This document shows positions 1 through 8,850 of a stretch of 64,000 nt of DNA, piece after piece. Below the pieces are notes generated by a model, which was not told where the DNA came from, did not search any database, and worked only from the letters and a program-made list of their open reading frames with translations. Position numbers and translations under genes: made by a program. Source of the stretch: Halorussus gelatinilyticus (lineage in GTDB: Archaea > Halobacteriota > Halobacteria > Halobacteriales > Haladaptataceae); the NCBI RefSeq assembly GCF_023238445.1, contig NZ_CP096658.1, forward strand, positions 1,364,001 to 1,428,000, in the 5' to 3' direction. Numbering within the stretch: the stretch's first letter is position 1; each line of letters begins with the position of its first letter.

Positions 1-468
1 GTCCTCGCGGGGTTCGACCGGGTCGTCGCCGTCGCGGATGCGCTTGAACGCCGCGACGATGGTCGGAATCTTCGCGGTGATGCGTTGGCCCTTCCGGAGG
101 TTACTCTCGCGGTCGGTCGGGTCGGCGTCCGAGTCGTCGGCGTCGTAGGCCGAGAGCATCGACACCGCGGTCCGGAGCGCGGCCATCGGCTGTTCGTCGG
201 CCTCGGCGAGCTTTCGCACGGTGTCGAGTACGTCCTCGTCGAGTTCGCGCTCGGCGGCCATCTCCTCGGAGAACGCGTCGAGTTCGTCGCGTGTCGGGAG
301 TTCGCCGTGCCAGAGCAGGTAGAGGACCTCCTCGTAGCTCGCGTTCTGCGCGAGGTCCTCGATTTCGTAGCCGCGGTAGATCAGACGACCCTCGTCGCCA
401 TTGATAAAGCTGAGTTCCGATTCTGCGACGACGACGCCCTCCAACCCTTTCTTGACCTCTTCTGACAT
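1..468 (-). CDS. citZ: Citrate synthase, N-terminal part (runs off the window edge)
   Basis: Citrate synthase condenses oxaloacetate and acetyl-CoA in the cytosolic citric acid cycle. The first 156 residues are visible; the 3' end lies beyond base 1. The N-terminus (GLEGVVVAESELSFINGDEG, then LIYRGYEIEDLA and LLWHGELPT) is the typical opening of archaeal and Gram-positive type citrate synthases. The ATG at 468 is the natural start for this family. The catalytic His and Asp lie in the missing part, so activity cannot be judged. A 193-bp divergent gap separates it from the next gene. 2-methylcitrate synthase is the main alternative, since the two are hard to tell apart from the N-terminus. Confidence 0.9.
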   Translation of the reverse strand, partial: MSEEVKKGLEGVVVAESELSFINGDEGRLIYRGYEIEDLAQNASYEEVLYLLWHGELPTRDELDAFSEEMAAERELDEDVLDTVRKLAEADEQPMAALRTAVSMLSAYDADDSDADPTDRESNLRKGQRITAKIPTIVAAFKRIRDGDDPVEPRED

Positions 469-661
469 GCGTTGAACTTCTCGGCAAGACCGGAAAAGGA
501 TTATCTTTCCTTTCCGTTTCGAGTTATCCCCATCCAACCCCGCCGACGACGCTCGCCGGGCGACGTTGACCGGCGATGGCGGACGACCGACGTTCGCCGA
601 CCGACGCTCGCCGGCCGGTCCCCGACGAACGTTTTTATCGAATGCCGCATAACTGTCGGAC

Positions 662-1879
662 ATGGACTCCTCGGGCGGTGACGTCGAGTACGAACCCGTC
701 GGCGTCAAGCAGGTGCTGGCGGAGATGAAAGACACCGCGGAACTCCTCATCGACCTCTCGTTTTCGGCGGTCCTCAACGGGAGCGACGACATCGCCGCCG
801 AGGTTCTGGACCTCGAAGCCCGGATGGACGTCCTCCAGATGCGGGCCCGGATGAGCCTCCTGATGGCCGCCAGAACCACCGACGACGCCGAGCAGTTGGC
901 TCCCGTGCTGGGCGTCGTCGGCGCGGCCGAGAAGATAAGCGACGCCGCGGGCGACGTCGCCAAGGTCGTCTTGGAGGACATCGGCCTGCCCGACGCGATG
1001 CGGGCCGCGCTCCCCGAGGCGGTCGAGACGCTCGTCCGCGCGGAGGTCGCCGACGACGCGGCCCTCGCGGGCCGCACGCTCGGCGACTCGAACATCGAGA
1101 CCGAGACCGGCGTCCGGGTCATCGCCATCCACCGCCGCGACGACTGGATTACGAATCCGGACCGCGACACCGAACTCCTCGGCGGCGACACGGTCCTCCT
1201 GCGCGGCCCGGACGAAGGTATCGCCGACGTGTACCGGCGCGCGACCGGCGACGCCTACGAACCCCCGGAACCGCCGGAACCCGGCATCGAGGACTTGGAG
1301 CGCGCCGTGGACTCCATCGTCCTGATGAAGAACATCAGCGAACTCGCGGTGGACTTGGCCTACGGGAGCGTCCTCTTCGACAGCAAGGACGTGGCCGAGG
1401 AGGTGGTCGAACTCGAAGCCGAGGTGGACGCCCTCCAGTCGCGCTTCGAGGCGTGGACGCTCCGGGCGGCCGCCCGCGTCGAGGACCCGGTGTCGCTCCG
1501 CGGACTGGTCCACCTCGCCAACGCGACGGAGGTCATCAGCGACGCCGCGGTCGAAATCAGCGAGGGCGTCCTCCGCGGACTGGGCACCCACCCCGTCGTC
1601 GAGCAGGCGGTTCAGGAGAGCGACGAGGTCATCGTCCGGCTGACGGTCGCGCCGGGAAGCGAGTTCGACGGCGTGACCTTGGGCGACCGCGAGGTCAAGA
1701 CCGAGACCGGGATGCGCGTCATCGCGGTCCGACGCTCACAGTCCGGCGAGCGCGACTGGGTGATTCAGCCCGGTCCCGAGACCGAACTCCGCGCCGGCGA
1801 CGTGTTCCTCGTCAAGGGGACCCGATCGGGTGCCGAGCGACTGGCGGACCTGACCGGTTCGGAGTTCGCGTCGGAGTGA
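662..1879 (+). CDS. Potassium-channel regulatory-type protein: duplicated PhoU-like plus TrkA-C modules
   Basis: A cytosolic protein of 405 residues made of two homologous halves. Each half has a helical PhoU-like segment (about residues 14-115 and 217-320) followed by a TrkA-C/RCK-C domain (about 118-190 and 322-400) with the pattern TLGD..ETETG.RVIAI and then a gD..LL(R/K)G turn. TrkA-C domains bind ligands such as cyclic dinucleotides or nucleotides and gate K+ channels and transporters. No membrane segment is present, so it would act on a partner encoded elsewhere. A TATA-like element (631-640) about 27 nt before the ATG suggests a leaderless mRNA. The family is clear; the partner and ligand are not known. 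Confidence 0.85.
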   Translation: MDSSGGDVEYEPVGVKQVLAEMKDTAELLIDLSFSAVLNGSDDIAAEVLDLEARMDVLQMRARMSLLMAARTTDDAEQLAPVLGVVGAAEKISDAAGDVAKVVLEDIGLPDAMRAALPEAVETLVRAEVADDAALAGRTLGDSNIETETGVRVIAIHRRDDWITNPDRDTELLGGDTVLLRGPDEGIADVYRRATGDAYEPPEPPEPGIEDLERAVDSIVLMKNISELAVDLAYGSVLFDSKDVAEEVVELEAEVDALQSRFEAWTLRAAARVEDPVSLRGLVHLANATEVISDAAVEISEGVLRGLGTHPVVEQAVQESDEVIVRLTVAPGSEFDGVTLGDREVKTETGMRVIAVRRSQSGERDWVIQPGPETELRAGDVFLVKGTRSGAERLADLTGSEFASE

Positions 1880-1941
1880 GGACCCTCGGATTCGGACCTC
1901 GAACCGACGCGCCTTTTATCCGGCCGTCCTAACCTCCGCCC

Positions 1942-2208
1942 GTGTCCGAGAGCGTCCCCGAGCGGCCGCGAGCGAACTTCGTGGCCGCGCTGAACGTCCG
2001 GCGCAACGCCATCCGCGGGTTCGCGTTCAGTCTGCTGTTCACCGCGGCGGTGCTGGCGGTGTTCGTCGTGCTACCGGGGACGCGACAGCCGACGCCGTAC
2101 TACGTCGCGTTGGGGTTCGTCCTCTCCACCGCGCTCGGCGCGGTGGCGACGACGGTGCTGACGCTCTTCTCCGCCTATCGACTGGCGAAAGAGACCGACT
2201 TGGAGTGA
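1942..2208 (+). CDS. Small two-helix membrane protein
   Basis: An 88-residue protein starting at GTG 1942. It has a short polar N-terminus ending in Arg/Asn-rich sequence and two hydrophobic helices (about residues 29-48 and 54-78), followed by a short charged tail. The positive-inside rule puts both ends in the cytoplasm. It resembles small uncharacterised haloarchaeal membrane proteins (DUF7536-like, from memory). It lies 62 bp after the TrkA-C gene on the same strand and may be co-transcribed with it. No function can be read from the sequence. Confidence 0.75.
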   Translation: MSESVPERPRANFVAALNVRRNAIRGFAFSLLFTAAVLAVFVVLPGTRQPTPYYVALGFVLSTALGAVATTVLTLFSAYRLAKETDLE

Positions 2209-2326
2209 GTATCGAGGGAGTCCGTAGCCCGAACCGAGGACTTCCTCGCTTCGCTCGGTCGTTCTGCTCCGAACACGCCGAGTCCGAAAGCCGGATTTTG
2301 TATTCGACGGCTGACAACCGACGCAC

Positions 2327-2572
2327 GTGAACGACGGAGACGTGCTGGCGATGTGCGGCGGCTCGGTTCTCCTCGCCGCATTCGGGTTCGCGGTCGCCGG
2401 CTGGGCCGGAATGGGTTCCGTCGGCGCGGTCGTGCTGGTGGTCGGCATCGTCCTCGGTAGCGAAGCCGCCGATTCCGCGGACGACGACCCGCCGACCCGG
2501 AACTGCACCGAGTGCGTCGCGGTCGTGGACGGGGAATCGTGCGACTACTGCGGTCGCTCGCTCTCGGAGTGA
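2327..2572 (+). CDS. Small membrane protein with C-terminal zinc ribbon
   Basis: An 81-residue protein starting at GTG 2327. Two hydrophobic segments (about residues 9-27 and 31-45) are followed by an acidic linker and a four-cysteine motif, C60-x2-C63 and C72-x2-C75, of the short zinc-ribbon type. Such small membrane zinc ribbons are common in Haloarchaea and mostly uncharacterised. Its last 28 bases overlap the 3' end of the convergent MFS gene, and a GC-rich coding pattern persists to the stop. The function is unknown. Confidence 0.7.
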   Translation: MNDGDVLAMCGGSVLLAAFGFAVAGWAGMGSVGAVVLVVGIVLGSEAADSADDDPPTRNCTECVAVVDGESCDYCGRSLSE

Positions 2573-3834
2573 CCCCGACCGTTCGCCGCGCCCGGGACCC
2601 GCCGCTCCAGCGACAGCACCCCGACGCCCAGCAGGAGACACATCCCGACCAGCGCGGGCCAGAGCAGCGCCTCGACGCCGTAGTCGAAGAACGCCCCGCC
2701 GACGACCGGACCGATGCCGAACCCGAGTCGCTTGGCGACCTCCAGCACCGAGAGCTGTGACCCGCGCTCCTCGACGGTGCCCACGTCGCTCGCCAGCGCG
2801 GTAATCAGTGGCGCGTGCAGAATCTCGCCGATGGTCCGGAGGACGAGGAACGCCCCGACAAGACCGACCCCGAGGAGGACGGGCGCGCCGTGCGCGACGA
2901 CGATGGCGACAAAACTCGCGGCCCAGAACAATGCCGAGAGCGCCAGTCCCCGCGTCCGCCGCCACGACCGGACCCACGACACCATCGGCAACTGGAAGAG
3001 AACGATAACTAACGGGTTCAGCACGTAGAGCGTACCCAACTGCTCGCTGCTCAGCCCGAAGGTCAGTTTTGCGAACACCGGGACCGTACTCTGCATCTGG
3101 GCGTAGGCCACCGCGAACCCGACGTTCAGTAGCGCGAGCGCGAGAATCGTCGGTTGCGTGACCGCGCGACCCCACTCCCGGAGCGTCGCGGCGAGCGACG
3201 CGTCCTCCTCGCCGTCGGTCGCCGACTCGTCGGTCTCGGCGCGTTCGTCGTCTGTGACTCGCGGGAGCGCGACCGCCAGCAGGACCGCGACGCCGCCGCT
3301 GGTCGCGCCGTCGGCGACGAAGACGGCGGTGTGGGCGACGCCGTAGAGGAGTCCCCCGACCACGAACCCCGACCCGAACCCGGCGTTGCTGGCGACCTTC
3401 AGCAGCGCGTAGGCCTCGTCGCGCTCGGCGTCCGGCGTCAGGTCCGCTATCATCGCCTGACTCGCGGGGGCGAACAGTCCGGCCGCCAGCCCCGCCGCGG
3501 TGGCGACCGCGATAAATGCGGGCGCAGTCGTCACGAGCGCGTAGGCCGCCAGCGTCGGCGCCGAGAGCGCCATGCTCGCCACCATCACGGGCTTGCGGCC
3601 GTACTGGTCGGCGAGGTAGCCGCCGACGAGCGTCCCGGCCGCGGTCGCCACGCTGTTGGCGAACAGGCCGGTCCCGACGAGCGTGAACGGGATGCCGACC
3701 TCGCCGTAGAAGTAGAGCGTGGCGAACGGGTAGACGATGCCCGACCCGAGGACGTTGACGAACCGCGCCGCGGCCACGACGAAGACCGCGCGGTCGAAAC
3801 CTCGGAGGTCTGACATCGACGAGCGAAACGACAT
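2545..3834 (-). CDS. MFS transporter (drug/sugar-type, 12 TM)
   Basis: A 429-residue major facilitator protein with about 12 hydrophobic helices. The loop between TM2 and TM3 has the MFS signature G-x-x-ADQYGRKPV. The N-half begins with ARFVNVLGSGIVYPFATLY, similar to multidrug/sugar efflux MFS proteins. A charged central loop (about residues 190-220) separates the two six-helix halves. A second ATG at 3816 (MSDLRG...) is an equally good start. It is convergent with the zinc-ribbon gene, with a 28-bp tail overlap. The substrate is unknown. Confidence 0.85.
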   Translation of the reverse strand: MSFRSSMSDLRGFDRAVFVVAAARFVNVLGSGIVYPFATLYFYGEVGIPFTLVGTGLFANSVATAAGTLVGGYLADQYGRKPVMVASMALSAPTLAAYALVTTAPAFIAVATAAGLAAGLFAPASQAMIADLTPDAERDEAYALLKVASNAGFGSGFVVGGLLYGVAHTAVFVADGATSGGVAVLLAVALPRVTDDERAETDESATDGEEDASLAATLREWGRAVTQPTILALALLNVGFAVAYAQMQSTVPVFAKLTFGLSSEQLGTLYVLNPLVIVLFQLPMVSWVRSWRRTRGLALSALFWAASFVAIVVAHGAPVLLGVGLVGAFLVLRTIGEILHAPLITALASDVGTVEERGSQLSVLEVAKRLGFGIGPVVGGAFFDYGVEALLWPALVGMCLLLGVGVLSLERRVPGAANGRGHSESERPQ

Positions 3835-3940
3835 CGACCGGTGGTATTCGCGGTCGGGTGAAAGGGGTTCGGGAAGCGCGGGCGGCCTGCCGGTTCGACC
3901 GGGAACTTATGGTCCGCGTCTCGGTACTCCCGACGGAGCG

Positions 3941-4981
3941 ATGGCGGGAATCGAAACACCGTTGACCGACGTACTGGACCTCGACGTGCCGGTCGTGCAG
4001 GCACCAATCGGTAGCGCGACCTGTCCCGAACTGGCCGCGAGCGTGGCCGACGCCGGCGGCCTCGGGATGCTCGCGGTCACGTGGCGGAGTCCGGAGCGGA
4101 CCCGCGAACTCGTCCGCGAGACGCGCCGCTCGACTGACGGGCGGTTCGGAGTGAACGTCGTGGTGGACGACGACGCGAAGTCGGTTCCCACGGCGGACCA
4201 CGTCGCGGCCTGCCTCGACGAGGGCGTCGAAGTGGTCTCGCTGTCGTTCGGTGACGCCGACGATATCGTGGATCTCGTCCAGGACGAAGGAGGCGTCGTT
4301 CTCCAGTCGGTGGGGAGCGCGGACGCCGCGCGCGAGGCCGCCGAGGCCGGCGTCGATGCGGTCGTCGCGCAGGGGTGGGAGGCGGGCGGCCACGTCCAGA
4401 GCGAGGTCGCGACCATGCCGCTCGTCCCGAAGGTCGCGGACGCCGTCGACGTACCGGTCGTCGCGGCGGGAGGCATCGCGGACGGCCGCGGAATCGCGGC
4501 GGCGCTCGCGCTCGGGGCGGACGGCGCGTGGCTCGGGACCCGATTTCTGGCCACGGAGGAGGCCCGAGCTCACGACCTGTACCGCGAGCGCGTCCTCGAC
4601 GCCGACGAGACGGACACTTACTTCGGGACGCTCTTCGACGAGGGGTGGCCCGGCGTCCCCCACCGCGTCCTGCGGAACAGCACGCTCGAACGCTGGCAGG
4701 ACGCGGGCGAGCCGCCGCGAGGAGAGCGGCCCGGCGAGGACGAAGTCGTCGCCGAGACCGCGGACGGCGACTCGATAGCGCGATACGAGGACTCGCTCGC
4801 GGTTCCGGAGGTGACGGGTGACGTCGAAGCGATTCCGCTGTACGCCGGCCAGAGCGCCGGACTCACGGAATCGGTACCGTCCGCCGAAACTCTCACCGAG
4901 CGACTCGCCGAGGAGACGCGGACGGCGCTGAACCGCACCCGCTCGCTACTCGACGCGAGCGACTCCGGTCCCGAAACGTAG
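3941..4981 (+). CDS. Nitronate monooxygenase / 2-nitropropane dioxygenase-like FMN enzyme
   Basis: A 346-residue TIM-barrel flavoprotein. The start at ATG 3941 gives the family N-terminus (PVVQAPIGS...PELAASVADAGGLGML). Further family features are VVAQGWEAGGH near residue 150, where the His is the usual catalytic base, and PVVAAGGIADGRGIAAALALGADG, the phosphate-binding GGI loop for FMN. These enzymes oxidise alkyl nitronates; related proteins are enoyl reductases. The reading frame is open further upstream to 3737, but that stretch overlaps the divergent MFS gene and is not family sequence. It is convergent with the next MFS gene, with 16 bp between stops. Confidence 0.85.
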   Translation: MAGIETPLTDVLDLDVPVVQAPIGSATCPELAASVADAGGLGMLAVTWRSPERTRELVRETRRSTDGRFGVNVVVDDDAKSVPTADHVAACLDEGVEVVSLSFGDADDIVDLVQDEGGVVLQSVGSADAAREAAEAGVDAVVAQGWEAGGHVQSEVATMPLVPKVADAVDVPVVAAGGIADGRGIAAALALGADGAWLGTRFLATEEARAHDLYRERVLDADETDTYFGTLFDEGWPGVPHRVLRNSTLERWQDAGEPPRGERPGEDEVVAETADGDSIARYEDSLAVPEVTGDVEAIPLYAGQSAGLTESVPSAETLTERLAEETRTALNRTRSLLDASDSGPET

Positions 4982-4997
4982 GAGTCCGGCGCGTCGC

Positions 4998-6326
4998 TCA
5001 CCGGTACGCGGGCAACTCCTTGCCGAACAGCAGGAAGTAGCCGGTCCCGATCAGTCCGATAACCGTCGCCACGCCGAACGCCAACTGCGGGCCGGCCGGC
5101 GACAGACCGTAGAGCCATCCGCCGACGGCCGCGCTCGGGACGACCACCGCGTTGCGCGCGAGGTAGTACGACCCGACGACGCGCCCTCCGGCGTCCTCCT
5201 CCGCGGGGCCGACGATGAGCGCCTTGTGGGCCGGCAGGCCGGCGAACCGCAGGCCCGACACCGCGAACAGGAGCGTGACGAGCGTAGTCTCCGAGAAGGC
5301 GATTCCGGCGACGGTCAGGCCGCCCTCGGGTGCGTTGACCAGTAGGGCCGGGAAGACCGCGTAGACGACGAACCCGAGCGCGACGACCGGCTTGAGACCG
5401 AACCGCTGTGCGACCTTCGAGACGGGAATCATCACGACCAGCGCGACCGCCATCTCGACCGCGAGCAGGACGCCGAAGAAGGCGTCGGGACCGAGGACCC
5501 CGACCACGGGCAGGCGGGCGCTGACCTCCAGCACGTTCGTCACCACGAGGACGACGAAGACGTAGACCATCCCGTTCGCAAATCTGACGAGCGTGTCGCC
5601 GACCAGCAGCGTTCGGAGGGTCGCGGGCATCTCCCGGAGGTCCGAGACCACCTGCGCGACGCCCTCGAAGGACTTGCCGAACGAGTCCTCGCTGGCGTCG
5701 TACAGCAGGCGTTGGGCGACGGTCGCCACGAGTCCGAACCCGGCCGCGACCGCCAGCACGTACCGGAAGCCGACCTCGAACTCGTACATCGCCAGCAGGC
5801 CCGCGGCGACGAGCGGGCCGAGCAGGAACGCCGTCCGGCGGAACGTTTCGGTGCTGGCGAACCCGGTCGCCAGTTCCTCTGGCGGGACGCTCTGCTTGAC
5901 GATGGCGAACGTCGCGCCCAGTCCGAACGACTTCCACGCCTGGGCGAGCAGGAGGCCGACGAAAATCCACGTCCAGCCCGGAATCGGGAAGAAGTCGAAC
6001 TCGGGCGCGAGGAACCACAGCAGAAAGCCGAGCGTGGAGGTGAGGCCGAAGGCGGTGAGCGCGGTCCGTGAGCCGATTCGGTCCGAGATGGCTCCGCCGG
6101 GATACGGGTACACCGCGCCGATGAGGTTGCCCAGACTCCCGTAGAGGCCGATGACGATGCTCCCCGCGCCCAGCACCTCCAGATAGCGGCCCATGTACCG
6201 CCCCGTCATCTGGAAGCCGAGACTGAACGCGAACATCGCCAACGAGAGGACCAGCACGTCCCGTTCCAGCGCGAGGAACTGGCGGAACGCCGCGAAGGGG
6301 TCGGCCCGCTCCCTGTCGGTCGCCAT
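4998..6326 (-). CDS. MFS transporter
   Basis: A 442-residue integral membrane protein with about 11-12 helices. The TM2-TM3 loop (GGAISDRIGSRTALTAFG) matches the MFS G-x-x-xDRxGRR signature. A Glu/Asp-rich N-terminus precedes TM1 (VLVLSLAMFAFSLGFQ). The start is placed at ATG 6326 (MATDRERADPFAA); the frame extends 18 codons further, but that part is Arg-rich and unlike a halophilic N-terminus. It may be an efflux carrier. The substrate is unknown. Confidence 0.82.
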   Translation of the reverse strand: MATDRERADPFAAFRQFLALERDVLVLSLAMFAFSLGFQMTGRYMGRYLEVLGAGSIVIGLYGSLGNLIGAVYPYPGGAISDRIGSRTALTAFGLTSTLGFLLWFLAPEFDFFPIPGWTWIFVGLLLAQAWKSFGLGATFAIVKQSVPPEELATGFASTETFRRTAFLLGPLVAAGLLAMYEFEVGFRYVLAVAAGFGLVATVAQRLLYDASEDSFGKSFEGVAQVVSDLREMPATLRTLLVGDTLVRFANGMVYVFVVLVVTNVLEVSARLPVVGVLGPDAFFGVLLAVEMAVALVVMIPVSKVAQRFGLKPVVALGFVVYAVFPALLVNAPEGGLTVAGIAFSETTLVTLLFAVSGLRFAGLPAHKALIVGPAEEDAGGRVVGSYYLARNAVVVPSAAVGGWLYGLSPAGPQLAFGVATVIGLIGTGYFLLFGKELPAYR

Positions 6327-6450
6327 GTGCGAGGATTGGAGTCGGTCGTCAAAAATTCGGGGGCTCCGTCCGCATTCCAAGGGTTCGGAGACCGGAGTCG
6401 AGGGAGGCGCATTCGAATACGATGGTCGTTCGATCGGTTAGGATTAAGTG

Positions 6451-6458
6451 ATATATAA
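6451..6458 (+). promoter_or_regulatory. TATA box of the CHAT-domain gene
   Basis: The sequence atatataa lies in a short AT-rich stretch, centred about 26 nt before GTG 6480. That spacing is typical of haloarchaeal leaderless transcripts, so the GTG may be the first transcribed codon. Confidence 0.6.
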
Positions 6459-6479
6459 GTAGTTTCAGACACTACGTGT

Positions 6480-8528
6480 GTGTCAATGAATCCCGAGTTT
6501 ACCGCCCTCGTCGAACCCGACGGCGTCCGCATCACGGACCCCATCGAGCGCACGCAGTTCGACCTACACGCTCCGTCGGCCGTGTCGCCCGACGTGGCGG
6601 AGACGGACTCGTTTTACTTCCCGATAGACACCGCGATTTCCGTCCGGACGGACTCGCTCCGGACCACGAAAGGTCTCGACGTGTACGTCAGGGACGACGC
6701 GGGCGGGATGGTCGGGCAGTCCAGCGGCGGGTCCGAACTCGACCTCCCGGCGGACGCGTACAACCTCGAACTCGCCAACACGCAGATGAAGGTGTACCTC
6801 GCGGTCGAGAGCGAGGTGGCTATCTCGGGGAGTACCGAAGCCGTCGAACTCTCGTTCGGCGACGAGACCACCGTCGAAGTCGGCGCGCGGTCGCTCCACC
6901 AGACGCCGGCGGGGACGATTACGGTTCCCGACGACGTCGGCGCGCTGATGGACGCCGTGTCGCTGCTCGGGTCGGCGCTCAAGACGACGACCTGCGAGCG
7001 GTCGTTCCCCACGCTGCGGGGGCATCCGCCGCTGCTCGAACCCGGCGAGGAGTTCCGGGTCGAGGGCGACCTCGACCGGCCCGACACCGGCGTCAAAATC
7101 CAGATTCCCGAGGAGCGCGAGGCCGTCTACGCCGTCGCGCCGCTGGCGTTCTACCTCGGCGCGGACGTGGTGCCGGGCGAGGAGCCACGCCTGCTGACCG
7201 ACGAGTTCGGCCACTCGCTCGACGCGCCCGACGGACTGGAGGCGGCAGTCCGGCGCGTCCTCCAGCAGGTCTTCTTCCTCGACTGCGTGACCCGGACCGA
7301 GGGCTACTACGAGGTCGACCTCCGGGAGCGCCGGCGACTCGAACCCGACGTGGACCTCGACTTCGAATCGCTGTACGACGAGCCGCTGGCCGAACAGCTC
7401 CGCCAGTACCTCGAAATCCCCTTCGAGGTGGTCGAACCCCACCTCCCGCAGTGGAAGGTCACGATGGACGTGTCCCCGTCCCACGAGAACCTCGCGGTCC
7501 TCCCGTTCGCCGCGGACGAACTCGCCTTCGTCAGATGTCCGGACCAGCCCGACCCGTCGGTGGTCGAACCGGAGCCGAGCGAGTTGGAGGCGTTCTATCG
7601 CTCGGCCGACGACGAGGCGGCCCCCGTGAGCGACGTGATACAGCCCGACCCGACCGACACCATCGAACACGTCTGGGTCGGCGACGAGATGCCCATCGGT
7701 GCGAGCAAGGCGACGCCCGAGGCCCTGAAGCGCCGCCTCGACGTGACGCCGAAACACCACATCTCGGTGGACGTGGTGTGCAACGACGAGCGCATGCGCG
7801 AGGAGGACGTGGTCGGCGACATCTACGGCACGCGGGACCTCTACAACTTCTCCGTCTCGCTCCACAACGACCTGACCACCGGGGAACTCCGGGACCTACT
7901 CGAATCCGGCACGGACTTCCTCCACTACGTCGGCCACGTCACCGACGACGGCATCCAGTGTTCCGACGGGATGCTCGACGTGGCGACCCTCGAAGAGTCC
8001 GGCGTCCGCGGGTTCATCCTGAACGGTTGTCGCTCCTACCAGCAGGGCGAGACGCTAGTCGAGAAGGGGAGTAAGGTCGGCGTCGTCACGCTGACCAAGG
8101 TCGGCAACGAACCGGCGACGGACGTGGGCAAGGAGTTGGCGCGGTTGCTGAACCACGGGTTCTCGATGCAGAGCGCGCTGTCGGTGGTGACTGAGGTGAA
8201 CACGCTGGACCGGCAATACGTGATTGTCGGAGACGGGAGTCAGGAACTAGTCGAAGCGAAATGCGGAGCGCCGTTGCTTATCAAACCGCACCGCGAGGGG
8301 GAGACAATTGAAACAACGTTCCGGAAATTCCCAACCATAAATTCCCCACTCGGAGGACTGGCTACCAAGAAATTAGACGGCGAGTCGATTAACTACATCA
8401 ATTCTACAATCATTCAGGAGAACGTCAATGATGACTCTCTTGATGAATACCTGAAAACTTCTACTCTCCCTGTGAAGATTCAGGACGAGATTTTCTGGAG
8501 TGACGAAATTACTGCGGACGATATTTAA
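6480..8528 (+). CDS. CHAT-domain (caspase-like) protein with AT-rich variable C-terminal tail
   Basis: A 682-residue cytosolic protein. Residues 1-450 show beta-rich modules that I do not recognise. Residues 470-580 form a CHAT/caspase-like region: HYVGH (His486) followed about 30 residues later by ILNGCRSY (Cys517), the His-Cys dyad spacing of CHAT peptidases, then GVVTLTKVGNEPATD, like the segment after the catalytic Cys. From about base 8230 (last 100 residues) codon use switches to AT-rich and lysine/asparagine-rich, unlike the rest of the gene. The GTG start at 6480 fits the TATA box; ATG 6486 is the alternative. It could be a regulated protease in stress or defence. Its substrate is unknown. 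Confidence 0.7.
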   Translation: MSMNPEFTALVEPDGVRITDPIERTQFDLHAPSAVSPDVAETDSFYFPIDTAISVRTDSLRTTKGLDVYVRDDAGGMVGQSSGGSELDLPADAYNLELANTQMKVYLAVESEVAISGSTEAVELSFGDETTVEVGARSLHQTPAGTITVPDDVGALMDAVSLLGSALKTTTCERSFPTLRGHPPLLEPGEEFRVEGDLDRPDTGVKIQIPEEREAVYAVAPLAFYLGADVVPGEEPRLLTDEFGHSLDAPDGLEAAVRRVLQQVFFLDCVTRTEGYYEVDLRERRRLEPDVDLDFESLYDEPLAEQLRQYLEIPFEVVEPHLPQWKVTMDVSPSHENLAVLPFAADELAFVRCPDQPDPSVVEPEPSELEAFYRSADDEAAPVSDVIQPDPTDTIEHVWVGDEMPIGASKATPEALKRRLDVTPKHHISVDVVCNDERMREEDVVGDIYGTRDLYNFSVSLHNDLTTGELRDLLESGTDFLHYVGHVTDDGIQCSDGMLDVATLEESGVRGFILNGCRSYQQGETLVEKGSKVGVVTLTKVGNEPATDVGKELARLLNHGFSMQSALSVVTEVNTLDRQYVIVGDGSQELVEAKCGAPLLIKPHREGETIETTFRKFPTINSPLGGLATKKLDGESINYINSTIIQENVNDDSLDEYLKTSTLPVKIQDEIFWSDEITADDI

Positions 8529-8850
8529 GGGCCTGTAGTTACGCAATCTGCACAGCCCATCGGTTCGACAAATTCTGTCAAATAAAAACCAAAAGAAAAC
8601 ATTGCCCCGATTGCCCACGGATGCCGTTTTAACCACGTACAAATCTTGCCTCTGACCATACTCGTACTCACACAAGCAACCAGAAAATACTTTCTTTAAA
8701 ATTTATATCTAGAACGGAATACAAGTTGTTAGCTGTTTTCTCGCTCACGTAATTTCTCGTCGCGTCCATCGGTCGAAATAGACTCTCATAGTATTATACC
8801 TACACGACGAGTAACAAATTTTAAATCATACATAGCCGTCTATAGCCGAT
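8529..8850. other. AT-rich intergenic region
   Basis: These 322 bases have no convincing gene and are markedly AT-rich, continuing the composition of the CHAT gene tail. They contain A and T tracts near 8581-8600 and 8695-8710. At the downstream end is a TATA-like ttttaaat (8819-8826), 28 nt before the next ATG. A 100-codon minus-strand frame (8373-8675) crosses the CHAT tail and has no coding character. Confidence 0.6.

Noticed and set aside
2039-4663. 874-codon open frame on the minus strand
   Set aside because: It is Arg/Gly-rich, crosses three well-recognised genes on both strands (MFS, nitronate monooxygenase, zinc ribbon), and is the usual GC-rich shadow frame.
8373-8675. 100-codon minus-strand frame in the AT-rich region
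   Set aside because: It overlaps the CHAT gene tail in antisense, shows no codon bias or promoter, and matches nothing recognisable.
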